In this document: piece after piece, positions 52,378 through 61,657 of the stretch
Position numbering within the stretch: the stretch's first letter is position 1
Layout of the letters: every line of letters begins with the position of its first letter
The notes under the pieces: generated by a model
What the model saw: the letters and a program-made list of their open reading frames with translations, nothing else
What the model was told of the DNA's origin: nothing
Databases searched by the model: none
Assembly: GCA_964475755.1 (NCBI GenBank)
Contig: CAYYXR010000002.1
Location: forward strand, 1-64,000
Length of the DNA stretch: 64,000 bases
DNA from: UBA11612 sp964475755
GTDB taxonomy: Bacteria; Pseudomonadota; Alphaproteobacteria; Rhodospirillales; Rhodospirillaceae
Direction of reading: 5' to 3'
Program-made: the position numbers and the translations under genes

Positions 52378-53252
52378 ACGGCCCAAGGACACCGGTCAAA
52401 TTTGATGTGCCCAAGGGCGCTTGTGACACCCACGTGCACGTCTACCTTGACCCGGAGAAATATCCCTTTTCACCTAACCGGGTTTACACACCGCCGGTGG
52501 CCACCGAAGCCGACCTGAGCGATTTGCAGGACTATCTCGGGTTCAATCGCTTGGTCGTCGTGCAGCCGAGCAACTACGGCACCGACAATTCCGCGACCCT
52601 GCAAGGGGTCAAATATTTCGGTCCCGACCGGGCGCGCGCCGTTGTGGTCATCGACGACAAAACGTCAAATGAAGCTTTGGACGAGATGCACGAAATCGGT
52701 GCACGGGGTGTTCGCGTCAATCTGGAACTGGATGGTGTCAGCGATCCTATTGAGGCGGGACACCGGCTTTGGGCCATGGCCGAGCGACTAAAGCCGCGCG
52801 GTTGGCACGTTCAGACCTATACGCGGCTTCGGATTCTCGATGCGGTCAAAGAGCAGCTTGCAGCTTTGCCCGTCCCCATCGTGTTCGATCATTTTGCCGG
52901 GGCGCAAGCCGAGGGCGGCGTCGATCAACCCGGGTTTAAAGCAGTGCTGGACTTGGTCCGCTCCGGAAAAGCGTATGTGAAGATCTCAGCGGCTTATCGC
53001 AGTTCGAAATCGCCAGGGTATTCCGATCTAACTCCGGTCGCGCAGGCGCTGATCGCAGCCAATCCCGACCGTATACTCTGGGGCAGCGATTGGCCGCACC
53101 CGGACGGATCAAGAGGCAAACCGTTCGAGATTTCGCCCTTCTATCCCATCGACGATGGCCTGGTCTTGAACCTGCTTGAAACCTGGGCGCCGGATTCCGA
53201 TGTTCGGCAACAGATACTGGTCGATAATCCGGGCCGGCTTTTCGGATTTTAG
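52374..53252 (+). CDS. LigI-like amidohydrolase (2-pyrone-4,6-dicarboxylate lactonase type)
   Basis: TIM-barrel hydrolase of 292 residues in the amidohydrolase_2 family. The pattern resembles 2-pyrone-4,6-dicarboxylate lactonase: Asp-Thr-His-Val-His in GACDTHVHVYLDPEKYPF, the barrel IVFDHFAGAQ, and ILWGSDWPHP near the end. LigI-type enzymes hydrolyse lactones and need no metal. It is coupled to the CoA-transferase by an ATGA overlap and closes the operon. The lactone is not necessarily the lignin-pathway one, because the other lig genes are absent. Confidence 0.88.
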   Translation: MNGPRTPVKFDVPKGACDTHVHVYLDPEKYPFSPNRVYTPPVATEADLSDLQDYLGFNRLVVVQPSNYGTDNSATLQGVKYFGPDRARAVVVIDDKTSNEALDEMHEIGARGVRVNLELDGVSDPIEAGHRLWAMAERLKPRGWHVQTYTRLRILDAVKEQLAALPVPIVFDHFAGAQAEGGVDQPGFKAVLDLVRSGKAYVKISAAYRSSKSPGYSDLTPVAQALIAANPDRILWGSDWPHPDGSRGKPFEISPFYPIDDGLVLNLLETWAPDSDVRQQILVDNPGRLFGF

Positions 53253-53822
53253 GTGTTACGGCCTCAGTCCAGATTCGGAGACCTGCGCACAATCACCTCG
53301 TGAACCTGCTTTCTACCCGTGAGAATTTGCACTTCCGCACCTATACAGCCCGTGTCAGAGACAATTCATTGCGACTTTTCTTATAACTGTTGCGGACAAG
53401 ACACATCGCCGCCTGAGCGCGCAACATGTCCTTGGACGCTCAGTTCACATATGAAACACGGCAATATATTTTCTCTTATTTTCAATATATTATACCTTGT
53501 AGCGGGCTTTCTGACGCGGTTAAAACCAAGCTGTTGAGCGGTATCGAATGATAATCCAAGGTTGTGGATTCAGGTTTTGTTCTCGTTTGAGGCGGATCAA
53601 GGCACTGCAGCGCCGCATGATTATTTTGTTCAAACGGAAGCTACGAGGCGTGTATCTTATCCGGCAGTAAGCTTCCGCCGCGGGAGGATCGCGGCCAGAG
53701 GGGGGACTCCATAACGAATTTCTAGAGATTTGGCTTGTTTGCGGGCCGGATGGCTCCGAACCCGTCGAATGCATTACGTCTATTTTTTATCTGGAACGGA
53801 TCAATCTAAGGGAGGAATCCGC
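53253..53822. other. 570-bp intergenic region before the TonB receptor
   Basis: No gene is supported here. The region is AT-richer than its neighbours, especially 53460-53500 (TATATTTTC...ATATTATACC), where a promoter for the receptor is likely. An 8-bp inverted repeat, CGGAAGCT (53635-53642) and AGCTTCCG (53670-53677), lies about 150 bp before the receptor start. The strong ribosome site AAGGGAGGAA sits at 53808-53817. No terminator hairpin for the upstream operon was found. Confidence 0.5.
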
Positions 53823-56495
53823 ATGTTAAAGAGTTACCGGTCCGTATTGGTAGGGACCACCAGCGTGATGGCCTTGGCGATGGCCTCGGCCGCGCCGACA
53901 GCCGCGCAGGAGCAGCAGCAAGCTCAGGCGATTGTCGGACTTGAGTCCATCACCGTCACGGCGCGCCGCGTCGAGGAAAACATCCAGCGGGTTCCGATCG
54001 CCATTCAGGCGTTTACGCCCGAAGCGCTCGCCGAGCAGGACATCAAGGACATCTGGTCGCTGACCAGAAACATTGCCGGTCTGAACATCTGCTGTTCACA
54101 GGGCAACACGTCCTTCATCTTCTTGCGCGGTATTGGTAACGGTGCGCCGACCTACTTCGCCGACGTTCCGTCCTCTTCGAACGGTTTCTCCAACATGTTC
54201 GACATTTCGAACGTGCAGGTCCTGAAGGGCCCGCAGGGTACGCTGTTCGGCCAGGCCTCCAACGCCGGTGCCATCGTGTACACCCCGCGCAAGCCGGGTG
54301 ACGTGTTGGGCGGTTATGCCGAAGTGTCGGTCGGTCAATACGGACGTAAGTCCATCGAAGCAGCGGTGGATATCCCGATCATCGAGGACAAGTTGCTGTT
54401 CCGCATGGCCGGAACCAGCTACGGCCGCGAAGGGTATGTGACCGACGTCACGACGAATAAGGACCACGGCGACCAGAACTACTTCATTATCCGCCCGTCG
54501 ATCACCTTCCGCCCGACGGACAACCTCGAAATCTACACCATGTACCAGTACGACAAGCTCTGGTCGAACACGCTTCCGTTCCTGTTGGAAGACTTCAACT
54601 TCAGCCCGCCGGGCCAGTTCTCCCTGCTCGGTGTGCAGGCATTGTTGAACTATGGTGCTGGCGAGTTCACGGCTGCGGAAATCGCAGCAGGCCGGGCCTG
54701 GTATGATCAAACCTATGCCGGTGTTGCCAACGCAAACAGCGCCTCCTATGACCAGTTGGGTGCGTACGGTGCCCTACTGGGTGTTCCCGGCGGCCAGTCC
54801 TTCGACTTCCGCGGCGTTTATGGGGCGTGGTCCCTGCGCCGGGCAGAAGTGCTGGCGCAGCAGCTTGCCCTGGGTGATTACGCCTACAACGGCTTCAGCA
54901 CCGGGTGCGCGGCGTCAAACACCAACGACGGCAGCTGTCTGTATTCAACAGGCCGTCATCAGTTCCTGACCAACACCATCACCTACGACCTGACCGACAA
55001 TATCACCATCAAGAATATCTTTGGTTATGCATTCGGTGGCAAAGATACCTCGGAGATGGGCGATACGGACGGTTCGCCGTTGGCCGTGTTTGATGGCGGT
55101 CATATCAACAACGACGATCCGACCAAGCCGGCATCTCAGTGGAGCAATGAAGTCCAGATCATCTGGAGCGATATGTTCAACGGCTTGCTCGATATGCAAT
55201 TCGGCACGTTCCATCGTCACCAGAAGAATAACCCGTCCTTCTCCTATGGTCGCTTCCTGGGCTGGGCGAACTCCGACTTCACAGACGCCATTGCAAATGG
55301 TGGCAACCCGGTTGTGTACGGTGCTGTCGTGCGCGGAAATGCTGAAACCTTGTCGATCAGCAAGAACAGCAACCGCTCACGGGCCATTTACGGACAAGGT
55401 AACTTGGACCTCGGGCAGCTCGTGGAAGGTCTGACCTTCACCGGTGGTCTGCGCTACACCTGGGATACGACCATCCAGACCGTGTGGAACGTCAATACCC
55501 GAACCGGTGCTGTTTCGCAGTCCGGCGGTGCGGGTACGCCCACCGGCCAGGGTAAATGGAAGAACCTCAGCTACACCGCTCAGCTGCAGTACCAGTACAA
55601 TCCGGATATCATGTTCTTCATCAATAACTCCCGCGGTTTCGGCTCGGGCGGGTTGCAGAACGTGTATACAAAGGAAGCCTTCCAGCCTGACGTGCTGAAC
55701 AACATCGAAGTAGGTACCAAAGCCACCTTTAACGTTGGTGACGTCGGCATGCGCTTCAACGCCAGCTACTTCCACGGCTGGTTCGACGATGTGAAGGTGT
55801 CGGTCACGCAGCTCGCACGGCGCGAGGCTACTGGGCCTGAAAACCTGATCGTGGTCACGGAAAACGCCGCGAAGGGTATCATCAAGGGCTTCGAAGCGGA
55901 CTTGACCGTTGTGCCGACCGACTGGTTGGAAATCGGCGGCTTCTACGCCTACACTGATACTAGCTACAAAGAGTGGCCTTCAAACCAGATCAACCCGACC
56001 ACTGGCCTGATTGAGCCGATCAGCTTGGCCAACACGCCGTTCAGCTTCGTGCCGAAGCACAAGTGGACCCTGCGGGCCACCTACACGCTTCCGGTCGATG
56101 CCTCTTGGGGTGACATGAGCCTGTCTGCGAACCTGACCCGTACCGGCAACATGTACAACGGTGCCAAGCGGTTCGAGCCGCTCGATCCGGCGAACCCGAA
56201 CACGGGTATCATCTGCTTCAAGGATCGTACGGCTGCCAACTTCTATCCGGCAGCAGTTCGTGACGGCAAGCGCGTGTACATCAACTGCGTACCGCCGCAC
56301 TACAACCTCGACATGAACTTCAACTGGAGCAGCGTTGCCGGCTATGATGGCCTTGACGCGATCCTCTCGGTGACCAACATCACCAAGAACGAAGTCAACG
56401 AAGGCGGTTGTTACTGCGACGCGGCGCTCGGTGTGAACTCGCCGACCCCGTATCCCCCGCGGATGTGGGCGCTGCGTCTGAAGTACTCCTTCTAA
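53823..56495 (+). CDS. TonB-dependent outer-membrane receptor
   Basis: Beta-barrel receptor of 890 residues importing a ligand across the outer membrane with TonB energy. The signal peptide is SVMALAMASAAPTAAQ. The TonB-box region ESITVTARRVEENIQ is followed by the plug (PIAIQAFTPEALAEQDIKDI, RGIGN, VQVLKGPQGTLFGQASNAG) and the barrel, ending in aromatic Phe (ALRLKYSF), needed for assembly. Unusual adjacent cysteines occur in the plug (LNICCSQG), with more near the C-terminus (GGCYCDA). The type is common for siderophores, but also for plant and aromatic compounds in sphingomonad-like bacteria. It lies directly after the catabolic operon and before the PQQ dehydrogenase, so an organic substrate is more likely. 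Confidence 0.95.
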   Translation: MLKSYRSVLVGTTSVMALAMASAAPTAAQEQQQAQAIVGLESITVTARRVEENIQRVPIAIQAFTPEALAEQDIKDIWSLTRNIAGLNICCSQGNTSFIFLRGIGNGAPTYFADVPSSSNGFSNMFDISNVQVLKGPQGTLFGQASNAGAIVYTPRKPGDVLGGYAEVSVGQYGRKSIEAAVDIPIIEDKLLFRMAGTSYGREGYVTDVTTNKDHGDQNYFIIRPSITFRPTDNLEIYTMYQYDKLWSNTLPFLLEDFNFSPPGQFSLLGVQALLNYGAGEFTAAEIAAGRAWYDQTYAGVANANSASYDQLGAYGALLGVPGGQSFDFRGVYGAWSLRRAEVLAQQLALGDYAYNGFSTGCAASNTNDGSCLYSTGRHQFLTNTITYDLTDNITIKNIFGYAFGGKDTSEMGDTDGSPLAVFDGGHINNDDPTKPASQWSNEVQIIWSDMFNGLLDMQFGTFHRHQKNNPSFSYGRFLGWANSDFTDAIANGGNPVVYGAVVRGNAETLSISKNSNRSRAIYGQGNLDLGQLVEGLTFTGGLRYTWDTTIQTVWNVNTRTGAVSQSGGAGTPTGQGKWKNLSYTAQLQYQYNPDIMFFINNSRGFGSGGLQNVYTKEAFQPDVLNNIEVGTKATFNVGDVGMRFNASYFHGWFDDVKVSVTQLARREATGPENLIVVTENAAKGIIKGFEADLTVVPTDWLEIGGFYAYTDTSYKEWPSNQINPTTGLIEPISLANTPFSFVPKHKWTLRATYTLPVDASWGDMSLSANLTRTGNMYNGAKRFEPLDPANPNTGIICFKDRTAANFYPAAVRDGKRVYINCVPPHYNLDMNFNWSSVAGYDGLDAILSVTNITKNEVNEGGCYCDAALGVNSPTPYPPRMWALRLKYSF

Positions 56496-56518
56496 GACGC
56501 TTAAAAGCATCTAAGTTG

Positions 56519-56553
56519 ATCGGGCGGACCGCAAGGTCCGCCCGATTGCTTTT
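56519..56553 (+). terminator. Rho-independent terminator after the TonB receptor
   Basis: ATCGGGCGGACC, loop GCAA, GGTCCGCCCGAT form a perfect 12-bp stem followed by TGCTTTT. It lies 24 bp after the receptor stop. Confidence 0.92.
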
Positions 56554-56678
56554 AGGGCCTCTTTTTTACCTTTAACTGAGGCCGAATCTGGCATTGAATG
56601 GCGGCTCGTTGGGACTGGCGCGACACGCAGCGCCGGGCCGATGGGTGGGCAGCGCTCACCGTCAGGGGAGGGATACGC

Positions 56679-58688
56679 ATGACAACGAAACTAGGTCGGA
56701 CAACGGCCGCTATGGCTGCGATTGCCGGGCTTCTTGCCGGGTGCGGGGTTGAACAGGCGCCTTCGGATTGGTCCGAACCAGCCGGCCAGAATTGGCCGAT
56801 GGTGAACGGCGATTGGTCCAACACCCGATATTCCTCCCTTGATCAAATCACGCCGGCCAATGTCGGCGAACTTGGCGCGGCATGGGTCCGCGATTTCGAA
56901 AGTAATCCCTCCCGCGCGAACCCCGTCGTCTCCGGCGGAAAAATGTTCGTGACGGTTGGCGCGGACGCGTATGCATTGGACCCTGCCACGGGTGAGACCA
57001 TCTGGCAGGTGACTCTGCCGACATCGACATCAGGTTTGTATAAGGGCGTGTCCGTCGGCGAAGGCAAAGTATTCATCGGATTGTCAAATGCGCACATCGC
57101 CGCCCTCAGCCAGGAAACCGGTGAACTGCTGTGGGAAGGCATCGTCGGCGACGAACCGCCGCTGCGCGGACAGTCCGTTCCTGCGGGCCCGTCCTATCAT
57201 GACGGGGTGGTGTTGACCGGCATGGCCAACGGCGACTTCGGCTTCCGCGGCCGCATCGTCGCATTGGATTCCAACACGGGCGAACAGATCTGGCGCTTCG
57301 ATACGGTGCCGGGGCCCGGGGAGCCGGGCCACGAAACCTGGCAGCAGGACAATGACGAGTGGATGCGCGGCGGCGCCGGCGCCTGGACCATTCCGGCCAT
57401 CGATACGGAATTGGGCCTTGCGTATTTCGGGGTTGGCAACCCGGTACCGCAATGGGGCGGTGAGCTGCGCGGCGGTATCAATCTATACTCGGATTCAGTT
57501 ATCGCGCTGGACGTTAAAACCGGTGAAATGCGCTGGTACTACCAGATTGTCCATCATGACATTTGGGAAGCGGATTTGGGCACCCCCCCGGTGCTTTTCG
57601 AAGACGAGTTCGATGGTGCGCAGAAGAAGGCGCTCGGGATTTTGAGCGCCGCGGGATACTTGTTCGTGCTGGATCGCGTGACCGGAGAGCCGTTGATCCC
57701 GGTCGAAGAACGCCCCGTGCCTCAGAACGAGCGCGTGAAAACGCATCCTACGCAGCCGTTTGTCGTTGGCGCGGATCAGATCGGCCCGGCCTGCACACCG
57801 GAAGACCAGGTGCCGAGCGGTTTTGTCTCCGCCTGTCTTTATGATCCGGTCGATTATGACCAGCCGAACGTCATGTATCCGCTTGTCCGTACACGTGCGG
57901 CACCCTCGGCGTATAGCCCGAAGACCGGACACATATATGCGACGGCCGCCGTCGCGCCCCGTTGGCTTATTCGCTACGAGAATCCGCTGCACTTCGTTGC
58001 CGGGGCCAACGTGCCCGGCATGAAGAGCTACGGCCTGATCGCGGCGGTAGATGGGCAAACGTCCAAGCTGGCCTGGGAGCATGATCGCCCATACCGCATT
58101 GAAAACGGCAGTGGCATGACTGCCACCGCGGGCGGCCTTTTATTCCACGGTGACCCGGACGGCCACATGCAGGCCTTCAGCGCCGAAACGGGCGAGTTGC
58201 TGTGGCAGTTCCAGACAGGCGCGAACGCAAATGGATCGCCAGGGGTCTATGAATCTGGCGGCGAACAATATGTTGCGCAGTTCGCCCAGGGTCGTTTGTG
58301 GGCCTTTAAACTCGGCGGCACGGTCGAGCCCGCGGAAGCGCCGCCTGCGCCGCGTACCGAGTCCGGTTTCGCCGGGCGCATTGTTCCAAGCGACGAAATA
58401 ACCATGGGCGTCATGGTATCCGACACGGGGTTAGAAATTGTTCGCGAAGCTTTCGATGAATATGCGGTGAGCCCCGTACGCACACGTGTGGAAGTTGGGC
58501 AGCAGGTGACATTCACGAACGGCGGTAAAGAAACTCATGAGGCTGTGGCCATGGACGGTTCTTGGAGCACAGGTCCAATCGCGCCAGGACGGTCTGTGAC
58601 CATTACCTTCGACCAAGAGGGTACCTATGCGTATACGGACGCGGGATTTCCGTGGACGCGCGGCGAGATAACCGTCGATCCTAAATAG
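56679..58688 (+). CDS. PQQ-type quinoprotein dehydrogenase lipoprotein with a ligand-less cupredoxin-like tail
   Basis: Periplasmic eight-bladed quinoprotein of 669 residues, related to alcohol and polyvinyl alcohol dehydrogenases. The lipoprotein signal is IAGLLAGC (Cys22). Propeller repeats are seen at AYALDPATGETIWQV, HIAALSQETGELLWE, GRIVALDSNTGEQIWRF, SVIALDVKTGEMRWYYQ and MQAFSAETGELLWQF. HHDIWEADLGTPPVL fits the PQQ-site region. Residues about 595-669 form a cupredoxin-like domain (VEVGQQVTFTNGGKETHEA). Its first His is there (His620), but the later Cys, His and Met ligand positions are Asp654, Phe657 and Thr660. The start is ATG 56679, with AGGGGAGGG upstream. The TRAP genes follow at 10 bp. 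Confidence 0.9.
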   Translation: MTTKLGRTTAAMAAIAGLLAGCGVEQAPSDWSEPAGQNWPMVNGDWSNTRYSSLDQITPANVGELGAAWVRDFESNPSRANPVVSGGKMFVTVGADAYALDPATGETIWQVTLPTSTSGLYKGVSVGEGKVFIGLSNAHIAALSQETGELLWEGIVGDEPPLRGQSVPAGPSYHDGVVLTGMANGDFGFRGRIVALDSNTGEQIWRFDTVPGPGEPGHETWQQDNDEWMRGGAGAWTIPAIDTELGLAYFGVGNPVPQWGGELRGGINLYSDSVIALDVKTGEMRWYYQIVHHDIWEADLGTPPVLFEDEFDGAQKKALGILSAAGYLFVLDRVTGEPLIPVEERPVPQNERVKTHPTQPFVVGADQIGPACTPEDQVPSGFVSACLYDPVDYDQPNVMYPLVRTRAAPSAYSPKTGHIYATAAVAPRWLIRYENPLHFVAGANVPGMKSYGLIAAVDGQTSKLAWEHDRPYRIENGSGMTATAGGLLFHGDPDGHMQAFSAETGELLWQFQTGANANGSPGVYESGGEQYVAQFAQGRLWAFKLGGTVEPAEAPPAPRTESGFAGRIVPSDEITMGVMVSDTGLEIVREAFDEYAVSPVRTRVEVGQQVTFTNGGKETHEAVAMDGSWSTGPIAPGRSVTITFDQEGTYAYTDAGFPWTRGEITVDPK

Positions 58689-58698
58689 GGAGGGGTCA

Positions 58699-59271
58699 AT
58701 GTCTGAACCGGGGGAGAAGACCGGGCCGCGCGTGTTGCGCGTCATTTCCGCTGCGATCGCGAAGTTTGAATCCGCGTTCATGATGCTGTCGTCCATTGGT
58801 TTGTTCGCGATCATGATTATTGTCACGATCGACGTCGTCATGCGCTATGTGTTCAACAATCCATTGGAATGGGCGTACGACGTTATTTCGCTATACCTGA
58901 TGGTCAGTGTTTTCTTTTTTGCGCTTTCCGACACCCTCCACGAACATGGTCACGTCAGTATCGACGTGTTGTTAAAGCGTCTTCCGGGCTGGTTGCGCCA
59001 TGGCGGCGAAACGATTGGCTACGCGATTGCGACATTCGCTTTTGTATTGGTTACCTTGCAGGCTATCGACCGCATGTCGGAGAGCTATCGTCTCAACGAA
59101 ATGCTGGCCAGTGCGTACAACTGGCTCACTTGGCCGGCGTATTTGCCGGTTGTGCTTGGAACGGCCTTGCTTGCGGTGCGCAGCTTGTACCGCACCATCG
59201 GTCATCTGTGGTCGATCTTCGCGAGCGAACCCGTGGTGGAACTTCCGCCTTTACCCGACGTCAGCGAATAG
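58699..59271 (+). CDS. dctQ: TRAP transporter small permease (DctQ)
   Basis: Four-helix membrane subunit of 190 residues of a tripartite ATP-independent transporter for organic acids. It has the family segment DVVMRYVFNNPLEWAYDV at the end of helix 1, and hydrophobic stretches at about residues 25-50, 60-80, 95-115 and 135-160. The gene order Q, M, P follows without gaps. It begins 10 bp after the PQQ dehydrogenase, so oxidation and import are probably linked. Confidence 0.92.
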   Translation: MSEPGEKTGPRVLRVISAAIAKFESAFMMLSSIGLFAIMIIVTIDVVMRYVFNNPLEWAYDVISLYLMVSVFFFALSDTLHEHGHVSIDVLLKRLPGWLRHGGETIGYAIATFAFVLVTLQAIDRMSESYRLNEMLASAYNWLTWPAYLPVVLGTALLAVRSLYRTIGHLWSIFASEPVVELPPLPDVSE

Positions 59272-59280
59272 GGTCCGGAC

Positions 59281-60570
59281 ATGGAAGTATTTATTGCTCT
59301 ATTGGTGCTTTTCGGGTTGCTTGCGGTCGGTTTGCCGGTTGCGTTTGCGATGGCGGTTTCCGGCAGCGTCGGCCTCATGATGATCGGCGGCGTGGACTTG
59401 CTCGCTGGCATCTTGCGGACTGCGCCGTTTACCGTCGCAAATTCCTACGAGATTATAACTATCCCCATGTTCATCCTGATGGCGGAGTTCGTCATCCTCT
59501 CCGGCGTGGCCGACGATCTGTTCAAGGCCGCCTCTATCTGGGTCGGGCGGGTCAAAGGCGGATTGGCCATGGCCACGGCTCTGGCCGGGGCCGGTTTCGG
59601 CGCCATTTCGGGCTCCAGTACGGCGGCGGCGGCGACGCTGTCGTCCACAACGATTCCCGCCATGCTTAAGCAAGGATACGAGCCCCGTCTGGCCTGCGGC
59701 GTTGTCGCGACATCCGGTACTTTGGCGATGATGATCCCGCCCAGCATCGCGCTGGTTCTCTATGGGATCATTGCCGACGTCAGTATCGGCCAGCTGCTCA
59801 TTGCCGGTGTTATTCCCGGCATTCTCGTGACTTTCACGATTATGGCCACGGTAACGTTTCTTGTGATTCGCGACCCTTCGCGTGCGCCGGACGGGCGAGC
59901 GTATACCTTTGCCGAAAAAGTCCGCTCTCTGAAGGTGGTCGGCCCGATGATCTTTCTGTTCGCCGCCGTGACGGGAAGTATTTATCTGGGCGTGGCGACA
60001 CCGACGGAGGCAGCAGGTCTGGGCGCATTCGGCGCGCTGGTGCTGGCGGTCTATGCGCGGCGGGTTAATCTTTCCACCGTCAAGCTGGCGTTGAAACAAG
60101 CGGGCCATGCAACGTGCATGATCCTGCTGATTATTCTGGCCGCGCAAATCTTCGGCTATTTCTTTGCTCTGACCCGCACGACGCAGGATATCGTCGCCGC
60201 CATCGGCGGGTTGGATGCATCGCGCTGGGTGATCATGGCGCTCATCTTGCTGGGCTACCTCGTTCTTGGATTTTTTATGGATCAGATTGCGATCCTTATC
60301 CTGACCGTGCCGGTGACATTGCCGATTATTCTGGCGCTGGGTTTTGACCCGGTTTGGTTCGGCGTGATCGTTGTACTGACCGCCGAAATAGGCATGGTGA
60401 CGCCGCCCATGGGTTTGAATGCCTTCGTCGTTGCGCGATATACGCGAAGGCCTCTAGAGGAGATTTTCCGAGGGGTTGTGCCGTTTGTGGTGGCCTTTGT
60501 CGTTATGATCACCATTCTCACCGCGTTTCCGGGCCTTGTCACATGGCTCCCGGAAACCATGGGGAGATAA
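59281..60570 (+). CDS. dctM: TRAP transporter large permease (DctM)
   Basis: Large membrane subunit of 429 residues with about twelve hydrophobic segments. DctM landmarks are ALAGAGFGAISGSSTAAAATLS, YEPRLACGVVATSGTLAMMIPPSI and ATPTEAAGLGAFGALVLA. It drives Na+- or proton-coupled uptake with DctQ and the binding protein. Its stop TAA shares a base with the start of the binding-protein gene. Confidence 0.94.
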   Translation: MEVFIALLVLFGLLAVGLPVAFAMAVSGSVGLMMIGGVDLLAGILRTAPFTVANSYEIITIPMFILMAEFVILSGVADDLFKAASIWVGRVKGGLAMATALAGAGFGAISGSSTAAAATLSSTTIPAMLKQGYEPRLACGVVATSGTLAMMIPPSIALVLYGIIADVSIGQLLIAGVIPGILVTFTIMATVTFLVIRDPSRAPDGRAYTFAEKVRSLKVVGPMIFLFAAVTGSIYLGVATPTEAAGLGAFGALVLAVYARRVNLSTVKLALKQAGHATCMILLIILAAQIFGYFFALTRTTQDIVAAIGGLDASRWVIMALILLGYLVLGFFMDQIAILILTVPVTLPIILALGFDPVWFGVIVVLTAEIGMVTPPMGLNAFVVARYTRRPLEEIFRGVVPFVVAFVVMITILTAFPGLVTWLPETMGR

Positions 60571-61655
60571 TGGTCGTTCTGAGGTCGCTTGCACTCTCCA
60601 CTGCAATTTTGGTGGCAGGTGCGTGTTTTTGTTTAAGTGCAAAGGCGGACGCCACCGACGAGGCAGAGTTTGTGCTGCGTCTCGCGCATTCGTTCCCACC
60701 CAATCATTCGCTCGTGCGCAATGCGACGTTGATTTGGATGAACAAGGTCATTGAGCGTACCAGTGGGCGCGTCGCTTTCGATTATTTTCCGTCTGAGCAG
60801 CTCGGCAAAGCAAAAGATCTTCTGTCGCTGACCCAAAGCGGCGTCGTTGACATCAGCTACATCACCGCCGGCTTGATGTCCGATAAGCTTCCGCTCGCCG
60901 CCGTCGCGGAGTTGCCTGAGCCGTTTGAAACAGCATGTCAGGGAACGCTCGCGTACTGGCAATTGGCCAAAAAAGGCGGCGTGATAGACCGCAGGGAGTT
61001 CGAGCCGCTCGGTGTCCGGGCGCTGCTCGTGCTCGTAATGCCCCCCTATCAAATCTATATGGCAAAGGATCCCATCACTTCGTCTCAGGACTTTGGGGGC
61101 CGTAAAATCCGATCCGCTGGAGGGGCAAAAAGCCTTGTTGTTCAAGCGCTTGGCGGGGTTCCGGTGTTCATACCGGGGCCGGAAATATTGGAAGCCTTGT
61201 CCCGGGGCACGGTGGACGGGGCCATGCTGTCCCATCCCAGTGTCACGGACTACGACCTTCAGCATGACGTAAAGTACGCGACCTACGGCGAGAATTTCGG
61301 CAGTGCCGTGACCGCGCATATGATCAGTCTTAAGGACTTCAATGCTCTTCCTCCCGACATTCAAAATATATTGGTGGAGGCGGGAGAAGAGGTGACCTTG
61401 TCAAGTTGCAGCGAGATAGATGCCGAGGCCGAGCACAGCGTTTCCACGATCAAAGACGCCGGATTAACTTACGTGAGATTGTCGCCCGAAGATCACGAAC
61501 AAGTGGTTTCTGAACTGTCTGGAATAGGACGTGACTGGGCGGCAGACCTCGACCGGCGGCGCAGGGCCGGCACCGAAGTATTGCAGGCGTTTCGCCGCGC
61601 GCTTCGGCAAGTGATAGCGGACCAAACTTCAATCGCAGCGGAAACACAGGATTAG
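60570..61655 (+). CDS. dctP: TRAP transporter substrate-binding protein (DctP type)
   Basis: Periplasmic receptor of 361 residues with signal peptide (LALSTAILVAGACFCLSAKA). The family segments include LRLAHSFPPNHSLVRNATLI, the Arg-bearing FGGRKIRSAGG that normally anchors a substrate carboxylate, and ALSRGTVDGAML. The ligand is therefore probably an organic acid, perhaps the oxidation product of the PQQ dehydrogenase. It is translationally coupled to DctM (TAATG), and the SDR starts 2 bp after its stop. Confidence 0.92.
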   Translation: MVVLRSLALSTAILVAGACFCLSAKADATDEAEFVLRLAHSFPPNHSLVRNATLIWMNKVIERTSGRVAFDYFPSEQLGKAKDLLSLTQSGVVDISYITAGLMSDKLPLAAVAELPEPFETACQGTLAYWQLAKKGGVIDRREFEPLGVRALLVLVMPPYQIYMAKDPITSSQDFGGRKIRSAGGAKSLVVQALGGVPVFIPGPEILEALSRGTVDGAMLSHPSVTDYDLQHDVKYATYGENFGSAVTAHMISLKDFNALPPDIQNILVEAGEEVTLSSCSEIDAEAEHSVSTIKDAGLTYVRLSPEDHEQVVSELSGIGRDWAADLDRRRRAGTEVLQAFRRALRQVIADQTSIAAETQD

Positions 61656-61657
61656 AC

